NCBI GenBank assembly: GCA_964518725.1
Contig: CAZFKP010000020.1
Location: 1-48,836, forward strand
Source: JANRKF01 sp964518725
GTDB lineage: Bacteria; Pseudomonadota; Alphaproteobacteria; Rickettsiales; SXRF01
Reading direction: 5' to 3'
DNA length: 48,836 nt
Shown: positions 40,907 through 48,836 of the stretch, one piece after another
How positions within the stretch are numbered: the stretch's first letter is position 1
How the letters are laid out: each line of letters begins with the position of its first letter
Made by a program: the position numbers and the translations under genes
Notes under the pieces: model-generated
The model's database searches: none
Told to the model about the DNA's origin: nothing
Seen by the model: only the letters and a program-made list of their open reading frames with translations

Positions 40907-42372
40907 GACAACGCTCCCGGCTTCCCCGTAAACCCAATCGCCTGTTCCAGCGTATAGGCCACATTCAGCAATTCTTCTTCCGCGAACGCCTTGCCGATGA
41001 GTTGCAGGCCGAGCGGCAGGCCGTCTTTGTTGAGTGCACCGGGAATCGAAATGCCCGGCAATCCCGCCAGCGACGTCGGCACGGTGAACACATCGTTCAA
41101 ATACATTTCCACCGGATTTTCTGGCTTGTAATCGAAGCCGAACGGCGCGGATGGCGCGGTGGGGGTAAGGATGGCATCGCACTTCTCGAAGGCCTTACGG
41201 AAATCTTCGGCGATGAGGTGGCGCACGCGCTGAGCCTTTTTGTAATAGGCATCGTAATACCCGGCGGAGAGGACATAGGTGCCTATCATGATACGGCGTT
41301 TCACCTCCGCGCCAAAGCCAGCTGCACGGGTCAACTCATACATATCGGTGAGGTCGCCGTTTTCCGGCAGCACGCGCAGGCCGTAACGCACGCCATCGTA
41401 GCGCGCAAGGTTCGAGGAACATTCGGCGGGCGCGACGATGTAATAGGTGGCGAGCGCATATTTCGTATGCGGCAAGGAAATCTCGACGATTTCCGCCCCC
41501 GCGTCTTTCAAGAGCTGCGCGCCCTTATCCCACATGGCGTTGATTTCTGGGTTGATGCCGTCCGGGCGGTACTCCTTAGGAATGCCGATTTTCTTGCCCT
41601 TGATATTGCCGGTGAGTGCCGCCTCAAAATCCGGCACGGCGTTCGGCGCCGAAGTCGAATCTTTCGCATCGTACCCGCACATCACGTTCAGCATGATCGC
41701 GCTGTCGCGCACCGTGCGTGTGATCGGCCCTGCCTGGTCGAGCGAACTCGCAAACGCGATAATCCCCCAGCGCGAGCAGCGCCCATAGGTCGGCTTGATG
41801 CCGACAATGCCGCAGAAACTCGCCGGTTGGCGGATCGAGCCGCCCGTATCGGTGCCGAGTGCAATTGGCGCGAGGTTTGCCGCAACTGCGGCCGCCGAGC
41901 CTCCGCTCGAGCCGCCGGGCACCAGGTGCTGTCCATCTTTTTTCCATGGCGATTTCACCGTACCGTAATAGCTCGTGAGGTTACCCGAACCCATGGCGAA
42001 TTCATCGAGGTTGAGCTTGCCCAGCATCACACCGCCGGCGCTCCAGAGCTTGGTGGTGATGGTCGATTCATAAGGCGGCTTGAAGCCATCGAGGATGTGC
42101 GACGCGGCGGTGGTCAGCACATCTTTGGTGCAGAACAAATCCTTCACGCCGACCGGGATGCCCTCGATCGCTCCGCCCTCACCCCTGGCGAGCTTCGCAT
42201 CAGATGCATCGGCCATGGCGAGCGCGATGTCAGGCGTAGTGGTGATGAACGCGTTGAGCGTGGGGTTGACTTTTTCGATGGCGTCATTATGCGCCCTGGC
42301 CAGCTCAACGGCAGAGAACTTCCTGGCCTTGAGGCCGTCGCGCATATCGGCAAGTGTGAGTGTATTAAGCAA
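40903..42372 (-). CDS. gatA: Asp-tRNA(Asn)/Glu-tRNA(Gln) amidotransferase subunit A
   Basis: The 489-residue subunit releases ammonia from glutamine for transamidation. The amidase triad is present: K77 in GVKDLF, the cis-Ser at S155 in GGSSGGSA, and the nucleophile S179 in GTDTGGSI. The spacing of 24 residues between the serines is typical. Its first eight bases overlap the 76-residue gene, and its stop overlaps the 113-residue gene. Confidence 0.97.
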   Translation of the reverse strand: MLNTLTLADMRDGLKARKFSAVELARAHNDAIEKVNPTLNAFITTTPDIALAMADASDAKLARGEGGAIEGIPVGVKDLFCTKDVLTTAASHILDGFKPPYESTITTKLWSAGGVMLGKLNLDEFAMGSGNLTSYYGTVKSPWKKDGQHLVPGGSSGGSAAAVAANLAPIALGTDTGGSIRQPASFCGIVGIKPTYGRCSRWGIIAFASSLDQAGPITRTVRDSAIMLNVMCGYDAKDSTSAPNAVPDFEAALTGNIKGKKIGIPKEYRPDGINPEINAMWDKGAQLLKDAGAEIVEISLPHTKYALATYYIVAPAECSSNLARYDGVRYGLRVLPENGDLTDMYELTRAAGFGAEVKRRIMIGTYVLSAGYYDAYYKKAQRVRHLIAEDFRKAFEKCDAILTPTAPSAPFGFDYKPENPVEMYLNDVFTVPTSLAGLPGISIPGALNKDGLPLGLQLIGKAFAEEELLNVAYTLEQAIGFTGKPGALS

Positions 42373-42595
42373 CGGGCATTTCCTCTTCTTCGTCGGCTAG
42401 GGTGTCAAGGTTGGCGGCTAAATATTCCAGCGCGCTGGTGAGCTTGGCAAGCGTGGCCTCCATATCAGAAAACAGCGCGTCTTTCTCGGCATCGGAGGGC
42501 GGCGCGCCCTTGGCCAGCACCTCTTTTAGATTCTGGTTCAGCCGCTCCGATTCATCGGCAACAAATTTGGCTACAAACGTTTTATTGTCCATCAC
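42365..42595 (-). CDS. Unknown acidic small protein between gatC and gatA
   Basis: The 76-residue protein is helical and acidic, ending in a run of Glu (DEEEEMPVA). It has no cysteine or membrane segment. Its start overlaps the gatC stop by four bases and its end overlaps the gatA start by eight, so it is almost certainly translated with the gat genes. I do not recognise a family. It may be a small partner of the amidotransferase or only a conserved passenger. Confidence 0.72.
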   Translation of the reverse strand: MMDNKTFVAKFVADESERLNQNLKEVLAKGAPPSDAEKDALFSDMEATLAKLTSALEYLAANLDTLADEEEEMPVA

Positions 42596-42879
42596 TCAAT
42601 CACCTTCGGAACGGCGAAACAGCCGAAATCGGCGCTTGGTGCATTTTTCAGGATGGCTTCCTGCTGGTTGCCGTCGGTGACGGCGTCCTTACGTTGTGGC
42701 AGCGCCATGTCGACCACACTCACCATCTGCGGCACACCGTCAGTGTTTACTTCGTTCAGCTGCTCTACCCATTTCAGGATGCCGGAGATTTGCTCGGCGT
42801 AAAACTGCTTCTCCCCGTCGGCGATGCGGATGCGGGCGAGGCGTGCGATTTTGGTAATGGCTTGTGTATCAAGGCTCAT
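42592..42879 (-). CDS. gatC: Asp-tRNA(Asn)/Glu-tRNA(Gln) amidotransferase subunit C
   Basis: The 95-residue GatC stabilises the GatA-GatB complex. Family features are MSLDTQAITKIARLARIRI at the start, LNEVNTDGVPQMVSV near the middle, and the closing DFGCFAVPKVIE. It is the first gene of the minus-strand run through gatA and gatB and is divergent from ruvX, a common alphaproteobacterial arrangement. Confidence 0.95.
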   Translation of the reverse strand: MSLDTQAITKIARLARIRIADGEKQFYAEQISGILKWVEQLNEVNTDGVPQMVSVVDMALPQRKDAVTDGNQQEAILKNAPSADFGCFAVPKVIE

Positions 42880-42932
42880 ATGCTATTCCTTATGGGCAAT
42901 CGGAACAGCTTTTTTAGTGAATCTGCAGGGTC

Positions 42933-43397
42933 GTGACAAGTAATATAGAAGATTTTATTGCACAATTACCGCCACAGGGGCGCCTGCTGGGGTTGGATAC
43001 CGGCGAAACAACAATCGGCCTCGCGCTTTCCGATGCCGGGCGGATGATCGCCAGCCCCCTGCTCACCATCGAGCGTACGAAATTCGACAAAGACATGGAA
43101 GCACTGCTGGCCAGCATCGCCGCACATGCGGTGGCCGGGCTAGTCATCGGCTACCCGGTGAACATGGACGGCAGCGAGGGGCGCCGCACCCAGTCAACCC
43201 GCACCTTCGCCAGCAACCTCAAAAAACGAATCAAACTCCCCATACTGCTGTGGGACGAGCGGATGAGCACGATGGCGGTCGAGCGGGTCATGCTTTCCGC
43301 CGATATGAGCCGCGCCCGCCGTGCGGAATTAGTGGACAAGCTGGCGGCAAGCTATATGCTGCAGGGCGTTTTAGACAGAATGAAAAATTTGGAGTGA
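42933..43397 (+). CDS. ruvX: Putative pre-16S rRNA nuclease / Holliday-junction resolvase-like YqgF
   Basis: The 154-residue RNase H-fold protein has GLDTGETTIGLALSD with the first catalytic Asp, VIGYPVNMDGSEG, WDERMSTM with the second acidic residue, and a C-terminal DKLAASYMLQGVLD. YqgF is required for 16S rRNA 5' processing in Escherichia coli. The start is GTG with a GGG-rich site close upstream. It is followed by plsY with a TGATG overlap. Confidence 0.93.
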   Translation: MTSNIEDFIAQLPPQGRLLGLDTGETTIGLALSDAGRMIASPLLTIERTKFDKDMEALLASIAAHAVAGLVIGYPVNMDGSEGRRTQSTRTFASNLKKRIKLPILLWDERMSTMAVERVMLSADMSRARRAELVDKLAASYMLQGVLDRMKNLE

Positions 43398-43999
43398 TGT
43401 GGCCTATGATGATCTGGCTCGCAGGTACGTTTATTATCGCATACACCCTCGGTTCCATCCCTTTTGGCCTGCTGCTCACAAAAGCAATGGGATACGGGGA
43501 CATCCGCAGGATCGGCAGTGGCAATATCGGCGCTACTAATGCCATGCGTACCGGCAATAAGGCGCTCGGCATCACAACCCTTGTGCTCGATGCCGCCAAG
43601 GGGGCACTGGCTGTCAGTATCTGCCATTATTATTACGGCGTGGAATATGCGGCACTGGCCGCCTTGTTTGTGGTATTGGGGCACGTATTTCCGGTGTGGC
43701 TCCAGTTCAAGGGCGGCAAGGGTGTGGCGACATCATTCGGGGTGTTCTTTGCCCTGAACTGGGTGCTGGCGCTCGCGGTCTGTGTCCTGTGGGGAGGCGT
43801 GTTTCTATTCACCCGCATTTCATCAATTTCATCCCTGGTCAGTATCGGCTATTCCTCGGTGGTCGCCTATGTGGTCGATAATTACCTGACCGCGCTACTG
43901 TGCCTGTGCATCGCGGCATTGATTATCTTCACCCACCGCACCAACATCATCCGGCTACTCAGCGGCACTGAAAACCGGTTTGTTCCAAAGGTTGCGTGA
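43397..43999 (+). CDS. plsY: Glycerol-3-phosphate acyltransferase PlsY
   Basis: PlsY transfers the acyl group of acyl-phosphate to glycerol 3-phosphate in phospholipid synthesis. The 200-residue protein has five or more membrane helices and the family motifs IRRIGSGNIGATNAMRTG, GHVFPVWLQFKGGKGVATSFG and HRTNIIRLLSGTENRF. I choose the ATG at 43397, overlapping the ruvX stop; an ATG at 43406 is also possible. It overlaps dprA by one base. Confidence 0.95.
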   Translation: MWPMMIWLAGTFIIAYTLGSIPFGLLLTKAMGYGDIRRIGSGNIGATNAMRTGNKALGITTLVLDAAKGALAVSICHYYYGVEYAALAALFVVLGHVFPVWLQFKGGKGVATSFGVFFALNWVLALAVCVLWGGVFLFTRISSISSLVSIGYSSVVAYVVDNYLTALLCLCIAALIIFTHRTNIIRLLSGTENRFVPKVA

Positions 44000-45138
44000 T
44001 GATGTACCGCCACCTTGCCACGGATACGCTGGCGGATATTCTCCGCCTGATCCGCACCCCGAATATCGGCCCCATCACCTTCCACCAGCTGATCGCCCGC
44101 TATGGCACAGCAGCGGAGGCGCTTGCCGCTTTGCCGGAGCTGGCACGGCGCGGGGGCAGGAAGAAACCGCTGGTCGCAGCCTCCAAAGCCGATGCCGAGC
44201 GGGAGATCGAGCATACAGAAAAATTCGGCGCGCAGCTGGTGCGTTACGGCGATCCAGCCTATCCGCCCCTGTTGCTCCATACGGAAGATGCGCCGCCGCT
44301 GCTGGTGATCAAAGGTACCATCGCCCGCTTCAGCAACATGCCGTTACTGGCCATGGTCGGCTCACGCAATGCCTCGGCCAATGCCTGCCAGTTTGCCCAG
44401 AAACTTGCCCGCGAAACAGGCACGACAGGGATCGGCGTAGTCTCCGGCCTCGCCCGTGGCATCGACAGTTTTGCCCATAAAGGTGCCCTTACCTCCGGCA
44501 CCGTGGCGGTCATCGCCGGCGGCATCGACAACGTTTACCCGCCAGAAAACACCTCCTTGTACCACGAAATTTGCGAATCCGGCGCCATCATCAGCGAGCA
44601 GCCATTCGGGCAGATTCCTTTTGCCGGCGCCTTCCCCAGCCGCAACCGGATCATCGCCGGCATGAGCCACGGCACGCTGGTGGTGGAAGCCTCACCTAAA
44701 TCCGGGTCGCTTATCACTGCCCGGCTGGCGCTCGAATATAACCGCGAACTGATGGCCGTGCCGGGTTCGCCGCTCGACGCCCGCGCCAAAGGTTGTAATC
44801 AGCTTATCAAACAAGGAGCGCATATGGTGGAAGAAGCTATGGATATTGTCCGGATCATCCAACAGGTATCGCAATCCTTACGCCTGCAGGAAGCAGTCTC
44901 GCCTACATTTGAACCCGCCCCGGCCAGCAACGAAGAAATTGCCTCGGCACACCCGGTTTTGCTTGAGAAACTTAGCACAAGCGCAGTTTCTATTGACGAA
45001 CTGCTCGAACAATGCCACATTTCTGTCGCCGTGGCGCAGGCGGCTTTGCTGGAACTTGAACTGGCGGGCAGGGTTCGGCGCGTGGTGGGCGGAAAAGTCG
45101 CCCTTGTGTATCAGGACGACGTGCCGCTGGCGATGTAG
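43999..45138 (+). CDS. dprA: DNA-processing protein DprA
   Basis: DprA binds incoming single-stranded DNA and loads RecA during natural transformation. The protein (about 379 residues) has an N-terminal SAM-like region, a Rossmann domain with MVGSRNASANACQFAQKLARE, VSGLARGIDSFAHKGAL, GGIDNVYPPEN, FPSRNRIIAGMS and SLITARLALEYNR, and a C-terminal winged-helix domain. I choose the ATG at 43999, with AAAGG seven bases upstream; a GTG one codon earlier is possible. The usual next gene, topA, is separated here by an inserted gene. Confidence 0.95.
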   Translation: MMYRHLATDTLADILRLIRTPNIGPITFHQLIARYGTAAEALAALPELARRGGRKKPLVAASKADAEREIEHTEKFGAQLVRYGDPAYPPLLLHTEDAPPLLVIKGTIARFSNMPLLAMVGSRNASANACQFAQKLARETGTTGIGVVSGLARGIDSFAHKGALTSGTVAVIAGGIDNVYPPENTSLYHEICESGAIISEQPFGQIPFAGAFPSRNRIIAGMSHGTLVVEASPKSGSLITARLALEYNRELMAVPGSPLDARAKGCNQLIKQGAHMVEEAMDIVRIIQQVSQSLRLQEAVSPTFEPAPASNEEIASAHPVLLEKLSTSAVSIDELLEQCHISVAVAQAALLELELAGRVRRVVGGKVALVYQDDVPLAM

Positions 45139-45957
45139 CTAGACTTTACTACCTGCAAAGCTGCGACCACCTTTGCCTTGCGGAGGCGGCGGCAAAGATG
45201 CCAATTGCTTTTTGTTGTCTGCCGCGAAATTATGCTCATCCGCAGGATTTCCCACATCTTCGGCACGCGACACTTTCTTTTGTGCGGTCTGATAGGCCGC
45301 CATGATCTCGGCGTTATTGGCTTCGATATAGGCCGCGATATCTTCTTTTTTAAGGCCGCTTTCGAGCCCTGCCGCCACGATGCCTTTATTGATCGTCTCC
45401 AGCCGTTTTTCCAGGGTTTCGGGTTTCATGGTCGCTGCAACAGCAGGGTCGGAGAGCGCATCCGCCAGTGTATTTGCCTCGTGCACCGACTCCTTCAATT
45501 TCTCCGCCATTTTTCCCGGGTTGGCGTTGGCGACCAGCACCATGTTCTGCGCCATGTTTGCAAGAGCGATGGAAGCGTCGGTCACCGTAGGATTTTCCTT
45601 TTTTCCGTACACCTTCCAGTTGGGTTTTAGCTCCCAGCCATCCGGCAACTTGGTGTCGCGCGCAACTTTTTTATCTGCAAGGGCGTCGATATCCTTTACG
45701 GCGCTATTCATGCGCAGTTCGGCCTGCTTGCCCAATTTGTGCTGCAAGTCTTCATTGGAAATGAGTTTAAGCTCGTTGACGAGGTATGCGCCCACCTGCA
45801 TAGGCGGTTTTTTCGCGCGCGCCTCTTCCGACCATTGCTTTTTCTGCTCTTCCGTAAAACGCTGGTTGCCATCGGCATCCAGGAACATGGAAAGGATGGG
45901 ATCGACCTTGGTCAATTCGAGGGGCTCTTTTTTCTGGAAGAGCATATTCTTACTCAC
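45139..45957 (-). CDS. Unknown protein inserted between dprA and topA
   Basis: I do not recognise this 272-residue protein, which ends immediately against the dprA stop and reads opposite to its neighbours. It has no signal peptide or membrane helix, appears mostly helical, and ends with a Pro/Gly-rich tail (PPPPQGKGG). Near residue 27 the segment DADGNQRFTEEQ resembles an EF-hand loop, but the last position is Gln instead of Glu/Asp. The 956-residue protein in this window also has an EF-hand loop, but I see no clear common ancestry. A perfect TATAAT box lies upstream at 45989-45994. Confidence 0.78.
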   Translation of the reverse strand: MSKNMLFQKKEPLELTKVDPILSMFLDADGNQRFTEEQKKQWSEEARAKKPPMQVGAYLVNELKLISNEDLQHKLGKQAELRMNSAVKDIDALADKKVARDTKLPDGWELKPNWKVYGKKENPTVTDASIALANMAQNMVLVANANPGKMAEKLKESVHEANTLADALSDPAVAATMKPETLEKRLETINKGIVAAGLESGLKKEDIAAYIEANNAEIMAAYQTAQKKVSRAEDVGNPADEHNFAADNKKQLASLPPPPQGKGGRSFAGSKV

Positions 45958-45988
45958 TATTTATTTTATGGTATCTTCATTTTAGCAG

Positions 45989-46010
45989 ATTATAGGTCAT
46001 GTATTATGAC
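45989..46010 (-). promoter_or_regulatory. TATAAT box next to a small inverted repeat
   Basis: On the minus strand a consensus TATAAT (45989-45994) lies 32 bases upstream of the 272-residue gene. Directly upstream is the inverted repeat GTCAT/ATGAC (45996-46010) with a five-base centre. No good -35 box is present at 17 bases, which is compatible with an activator-dependent or repressed promoter. Evidence is by eye only. Confidence 0.4.
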
Positions 46011-46017
46011 AATTCGG

Positions 46018-46047
46018 TTAAACTGGATATGTTTAATAGTTTATACT
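46018..46047 (+). promoter_or_regulatory. Weak candidate topA promoter
   Basis: TTAAAC (46018-46023) and TATACT (46042-46047) are separated by 18 bases, which would give a leader of about 75 bases before topA. The -10 box is good (five of six) and the -35 box poor. Confidence 0.35.
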
Positions 46048-46129
46048 TAACAATTGGTTGTATTATTTTCTCGACATCTTACCCTCCGCCCTTCTATATA
46101 CACATTTACTTGAAAGCACACAGGAACCA

Positions 46130-48688
46130 ATGAACGTAGTCGTCGTAGAATCACCGTCCAAAGCCAAAACCATCAATAAATACTTGGGTTCCGACTATAC
46201 TGTGCTTGCGAGCTTCGGCCATGTGCGCGATCTCCCAAGTAAGGACGGTTCGGTAAAGCCCGATGACGATTTCGCCATGACCTATGAAATCGACACCGAT
46301 TCCAAGAAACACGTGGCGGCCATCGCCAAGGCAACCAAAACTGCCGACGCGCTTTACCTCTGCACCGACCCCGACCGCGAGGGTGAGGCCATTTCGTGGC
46401 ATGTGCTGGAAGCGCTGCGCGAGGCCAAGGCATTAAAGAAGGGCTTGAAGATACAGCGCGTAACCTTTGACGAAATTACGAAAAAAGCCATTATTGAAGC
46501 GTTCAAGCATCCGCGTGATATTGATATGAACATGGTGAATGCCCAGCAGGCTCGCCGCGCGCTGGACTATTTGGTGGGGTTCACCCTATCGCCCGTATTG
46601 TGGCGCAAGCTCCCTGGCTCAAAATCGGCAGGCCGCGTGCAATCCGTGGCGCTGCGCCTCATTTGCGAGCGCGATGCCGAAATCGAGCAATTCATCAGTC
46701 GCGAATATTGGGATATCAAGGCGGCGATGAAGGCCGAATCGGGAGCAAACATCACCGCGCGCCTCGTAGAATATCAAGGCGAAAAGCTGGAAAAATTCTC
46801 GATCACCACCGAAAAACAGGCGGAAACCATCGCTACGGTGCTAAAATCGAAATCTTACGCCGTGGCGAGCCTTGAACCGAAAGAAGTGCGCCGCCACCCT
46901 GCCCCGCCATTTACCACCTCCACCCTGCAACAGGAAGCGGCGCGCAAATGCGGCTTCGGCGCCAAACGCACCATGCAGGTAGCGCAGAAACTCTACGAAA
47001 ACGGGTTCATTACTTATATGCGTACCGACGGCGTGACCGTGTCTGCCGATGCGGTTGCGGACGCTCGCACCTTTATCGGGAAACAATATGGCAAGGAATT
47101 CGTGCCGAATGCCCCACGCGCCTATAAGACAAAATCCAAGAACGCGCAGGAAGCCCACGAGGCGATCCGCCCGACCGATGTTACTCAGACCGCTGGATCA
47201 CTCGGCCTGTCGAGTGACGAGGCCAAGCTTTACGAGCTCATCTGGAAACGCATGGTCGCAAGCCAGATGGAATCCGCTATCTTCGACCAGCTCATCATCG
47301 ATATCGCCGCTACTGATAAATCCGCGCTGCTCCGCGTTTCCGGCTCGGTGGTGAAATTCGAGGGTTTCCTGAAGCTCTACCAAGAGGGTAAGGATGATGA
47401 GGAAGACGAAGAATCCGCCCGCCTGCCCGCGCTCAAACCTTATGAAAAACTTGATGCCAAGGAAGTGACGCCTGAACAGCATTTCACTGAGCCGCCACCG
47501 CGATATAGCGAGGCGAGCCTCGTCAAAAAGCTCGAAGAACTCGGCATTGGGCGCCCTTCCACGTATGCATCGATTATTTCAGTGCTACAGGAACGCGGCT
47601 ATGTGACGCTCGATAAAAAGCGTTTCATCGCGCAGTCGCTCGGACGATTGGTGAATGCTTTCTTGGTCAGCTTCTTTGAACGCTACGTGGAATATGATTT
47701 CACCGCCAACCTTGAATCCCAGCTCGACGATATTTCCGCGGGCGACATTGACTGGAAAAAAGTGCTGCGCGATTTCTGGAAAGATTTCATCGCCAAGATT
47801 GATGAGAGCAAGGAGCTCAAAATTACCGATGTGCTCTCCGCGCTTGATAAACTCATGAGAAGCTATGTGTTCGGTATGCCCAAAGATGGCAAAGACCCGC
47901 GCCTCTGCCCAGAAGATGGCGGCCAACTCGGCTTGAAAATCGGCCGCTTTGGCCCGTATGTTGCGTGCTCGAACTATCCGGATTGCACCTACAAAACCCA
48001 GATCGGCGAAGCCACATCGGATATGATGACCGATATGGACGGCAATGAGTTCAAACTGCCGAAAGTCTTGGGCGAAGACCCCAAAACCGGCGAGTCGATC
48101 ACAATGAAAAAAGGGCCGTATGGCGTGTATGTGCAGCTTGGCGAAGAAGCGAAGCCAAAACGTGCAAGCCTGCTCAAGGGCATGACGCCGGAAACCATGA
48201 CGCTCGATATCGCCCTGAAACTGCTGGCTCTGCCAAGGGAAGTGGGCACACATCCTGACACCGGAAAACCGATTGTCGCCAATAACGGAAAGTTCGGGCC
48301 GTACCTGCTGCATGACGGGAAATTCACCACCCTGCCTGCCAGCGAAGATTTGATGACCATTGGCATTAACCGTGCAGTGGAAGTGCTGGCCACCAGCGGC
48401 AAAAAAGGCGGTGGAAGCTCAGCACCCGCAGCGCTCAAAACGCTCGGCGAGCACCCGGATGGCGGAGAGGTAAAAGTCTATAGCGGCAAATATGGCCCTT
48501 ACGTAAAGCATGAAAAAGTGAATGCAACACTTCCGAAAGGAACCACGCCGGAAACCATTACGCTCGAAGATGCCATTGCATTGTTAGCAGCGCGGGCAAA
48601 TGCCCCTTCCAAAGGGAAGAAAAAAGCGCCGGCGAAGAAAGCCAAGGCTCCGGCAAAAAGGCCTGCTGCCAAGAAAAAAGCCGGGTAG
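46130..48688 (+). CDS. topA: DNA topoisomerase I
   Basis: The type IA topoisomerase relaxes negative supercoils. The start at 46130 (852 residues, MNVVVVESPSKAKTINKYLG) has a CAGGA site. TOPRIM motifs (VVESPSKAKT, DPDREGEA), AQQARRALDYLVGF and the active-site Tyr296 in FITYMRTDG are present. One C-terminal zinc ribbon remains, but its ligands read C593, D596, C613, C619 with Asp where the second Cys is expected. Several topoisomerase C-repeat units (KFGPYLLHDG, KYGPYVKHE) and a Lys/Ala-rich tail follow. The 172 bases upstream hold candidate promoters for both this gene and the divergent unknown gene. Confidence 0.97.
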   Translation: MNVVVVESPSKAKTINKYLGSDYTVLASFGHVRDLPSKDGSVKPDDDFAMTYEIDTDSKKHVAAIAKATKTADALYLCTDPDREGEAISWHVLEALREAKALKKGLKIQRVTFDEITKKAIIEAFKHPRDIDMNMVNAQQARRALDYLVGFTLSPVLWRKLPGSKSAGRVQSVALRLICERDAEIEQFISREYWDIKAAMKAESGANITARLVEYQGEKLEKFSITTEKQAETIATVLKSKSYAVASLEPKEVRRHPAPPFTTSTLQQEAARKCGFGAKRTMQVAQKLYENGFITYMRTDGVTVSADAVADARTFIGKQYGKEFVPNAPRAYKTKSKNAQEAHEAIRPTDVTQTAGSLGLSSDEAKLYELIWKRMVASQMESAIFDQLIIDIAATDKSALLRVSGSVVKFEGFLKLYQEGKDDEEDEESARLPALKPYEKLDAKEVTPEQHFTEPPPRYSEASLVKKLEELGIGRPSTYASIISVLQERGYVTLDKKRFIAQSLGRLVNAFLVSFFERYVEYDFTANLESQLDDISAGDIDWKKVLRDFWKDFIAKIDESKELKITDVLSALDKLMRSYVFGMPKDGKDPRLCPEDGGQLGLKIGRFGPYVACSNYPDCTYKTQIGEATSDMMTDMDGNEFKLPKVLGEDPKTGESITMKKGPYGVYVQLGEEAKPKRASLLKGMTPETMTLDIALKLLALPREVGTHPDTGKPIVANNGKFGPYLLHDGKFTTLPASEDLMTIGINRAVEVLATSGKKGGGSSAPAALKTLGEHPDGGEVKVYSGKYGPYVKHEKVNATLPKGTTPETITLEDAIALLAARANAPSKGKKKAPAKKAKAPAKRPAAKKKAG

Positions 48689-48706
48689 ATTTTTCGTATA
48701 ATGAAC

Positions 48707-48836
48707 TCAGTGGCGAACGTGCCATGTGGCCGCTGCGGTTGATGGCTGGGTCTGCCGCGCCTCAGCATAGACCCGCTGCATATCCTCTACAATCGCCTTC
48801 GCATCCCAGCTCACATGTGCGAACCCGTTCCTGCGA
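48707..48836 (-). CDS. Partial C-terminus of a probable glycosyltransferase
   Basis: The last 42 codons of a minus-strand gene enter from the right edge and stop at 48707-48709. The peptide includes NGFAHVSWDAKAIVEDMQRVY, which looks like the terminal helix region of family 4 (GT-B) glycosyltransferases, where the C-terminus swings back over the N-terminal domain. The gene is convergent with topA, 18 bases away. The identification is tentative because only the end is visible. Confidence 0.45.
   Translation of the reverse strand, partial: RRNGFAHVSWDAKAIVEDMQRVYAEARQTQPSTAAATWHVRH

Noticed and set aside
41002..42441. Long plus-strand open frame (479 codons) opposite gatA
   Set aside because: It is antisense to the well-supported gatA and overlaps two other gat genes; its Arg/His-rich composition is typical of a reverse-strand shadow in GC-rich DNA.
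1..48836. CRISPR array, tRNA/rRNA genes, insertion sequence or prophage
   Set aside because: No regularly spaced repeats, transposase, integrase or cloverleaf-forming sequences were seen on either strand; this was by eye, so a tRNA search program would be a fair check.

Overview
The window is a gene-dense chromosomal segment of an alphaproteobacterium with a GC-rich genome. The placement rests on gene order and protein families: the rpsL-rpsG-fusA-tuf string, a small HIG1-type membrane protein beside a PduO-type adenosyltransferase and etfB/etfA, rsh-pdxJ-acpS, the hemD/Mic60-like/HemY-like group, ruvX divergent from gatC, plsY-dprA-topA, and a Caulobacter-style Tad/Cpa pilus locus. I cannot assign an order or genus. 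No rRNA, tRNA, CRISPR array, insertion sequence or prophage was seen.

Layout. 1-3057: translation genes on the minus strand (tuf start, fusA, rpsG, rpsL) with a good promoter and an A/T-rich upstream tract. 3304-8674: an M23 envelope peptidase, clpB (containing a 10-N assembly gap), a DUF3108 protein and an unknown protein. 8671-13272: a minus-strand metabolic run of HIG1 protein, cobalamin adenosyltransferase, etfB, an unknown frameshifted gene with an 11-G tract, etfA and nadE. 13394-14563: a small zinc-finger protein and a lytic transglycosylase. 14823-17693: a lineage-specific 956-residue coiled-coil/EF-hand protein. 17733-19947: a BtuB-like TonB-dependent receptor under a cobalamin riboswitch whose downstream hairpin can hide the ribosome-binding site. 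19978-23815: a lipoprotein hydrolase, rlmE, ppx/gppA and rodA. 23871-31679: Tad pilus machinery (tadD-like, tadC, tadB, cpaF, cpaE, cpaD, cpaC, cpaB) without pilin, prepilin peptidase or pseudopilins. 31869-37747: rsh, pdxJ, acpS, hemD, Mic60-like and HemY-like genes. 37744-42879: a lipoprotein, an SDR protein and a gat operon carrying two extra small genes (gatC-76 aa-gatA-113 aa-gatB). 42933-48688: ruvX, plsY, dprA, an inserted 272-aa unknown gene on the other strand, and topA. The end of a probable glycosyltransferase closes the window.

How the genes fit together. Most are housekeeping genes for translation, Gln-tRNA/Asn-tRNA charging, stringent response, cofactor synthesis (PLP, haem, NAD, adenosyl-B12) and envelope growth. 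The B12 theme recurs: an uptake receptor controlled by a riboswitch and an adenosyltransferase about 5 kb away. Points most worth a second look are the G-tract gene between etfB and etfA, the RBS-sequestering hairpin after the riboswitch, the two unknown genes inside the gat operon, the two orphan calcium-loop-like proteins (956 and 272 aa), possible leaderless starts of rsh and tadD, an Asp replacing a zinc-ligand Cys in TopA, and a scaffold gap in clpB that appears to have no missing sequence.
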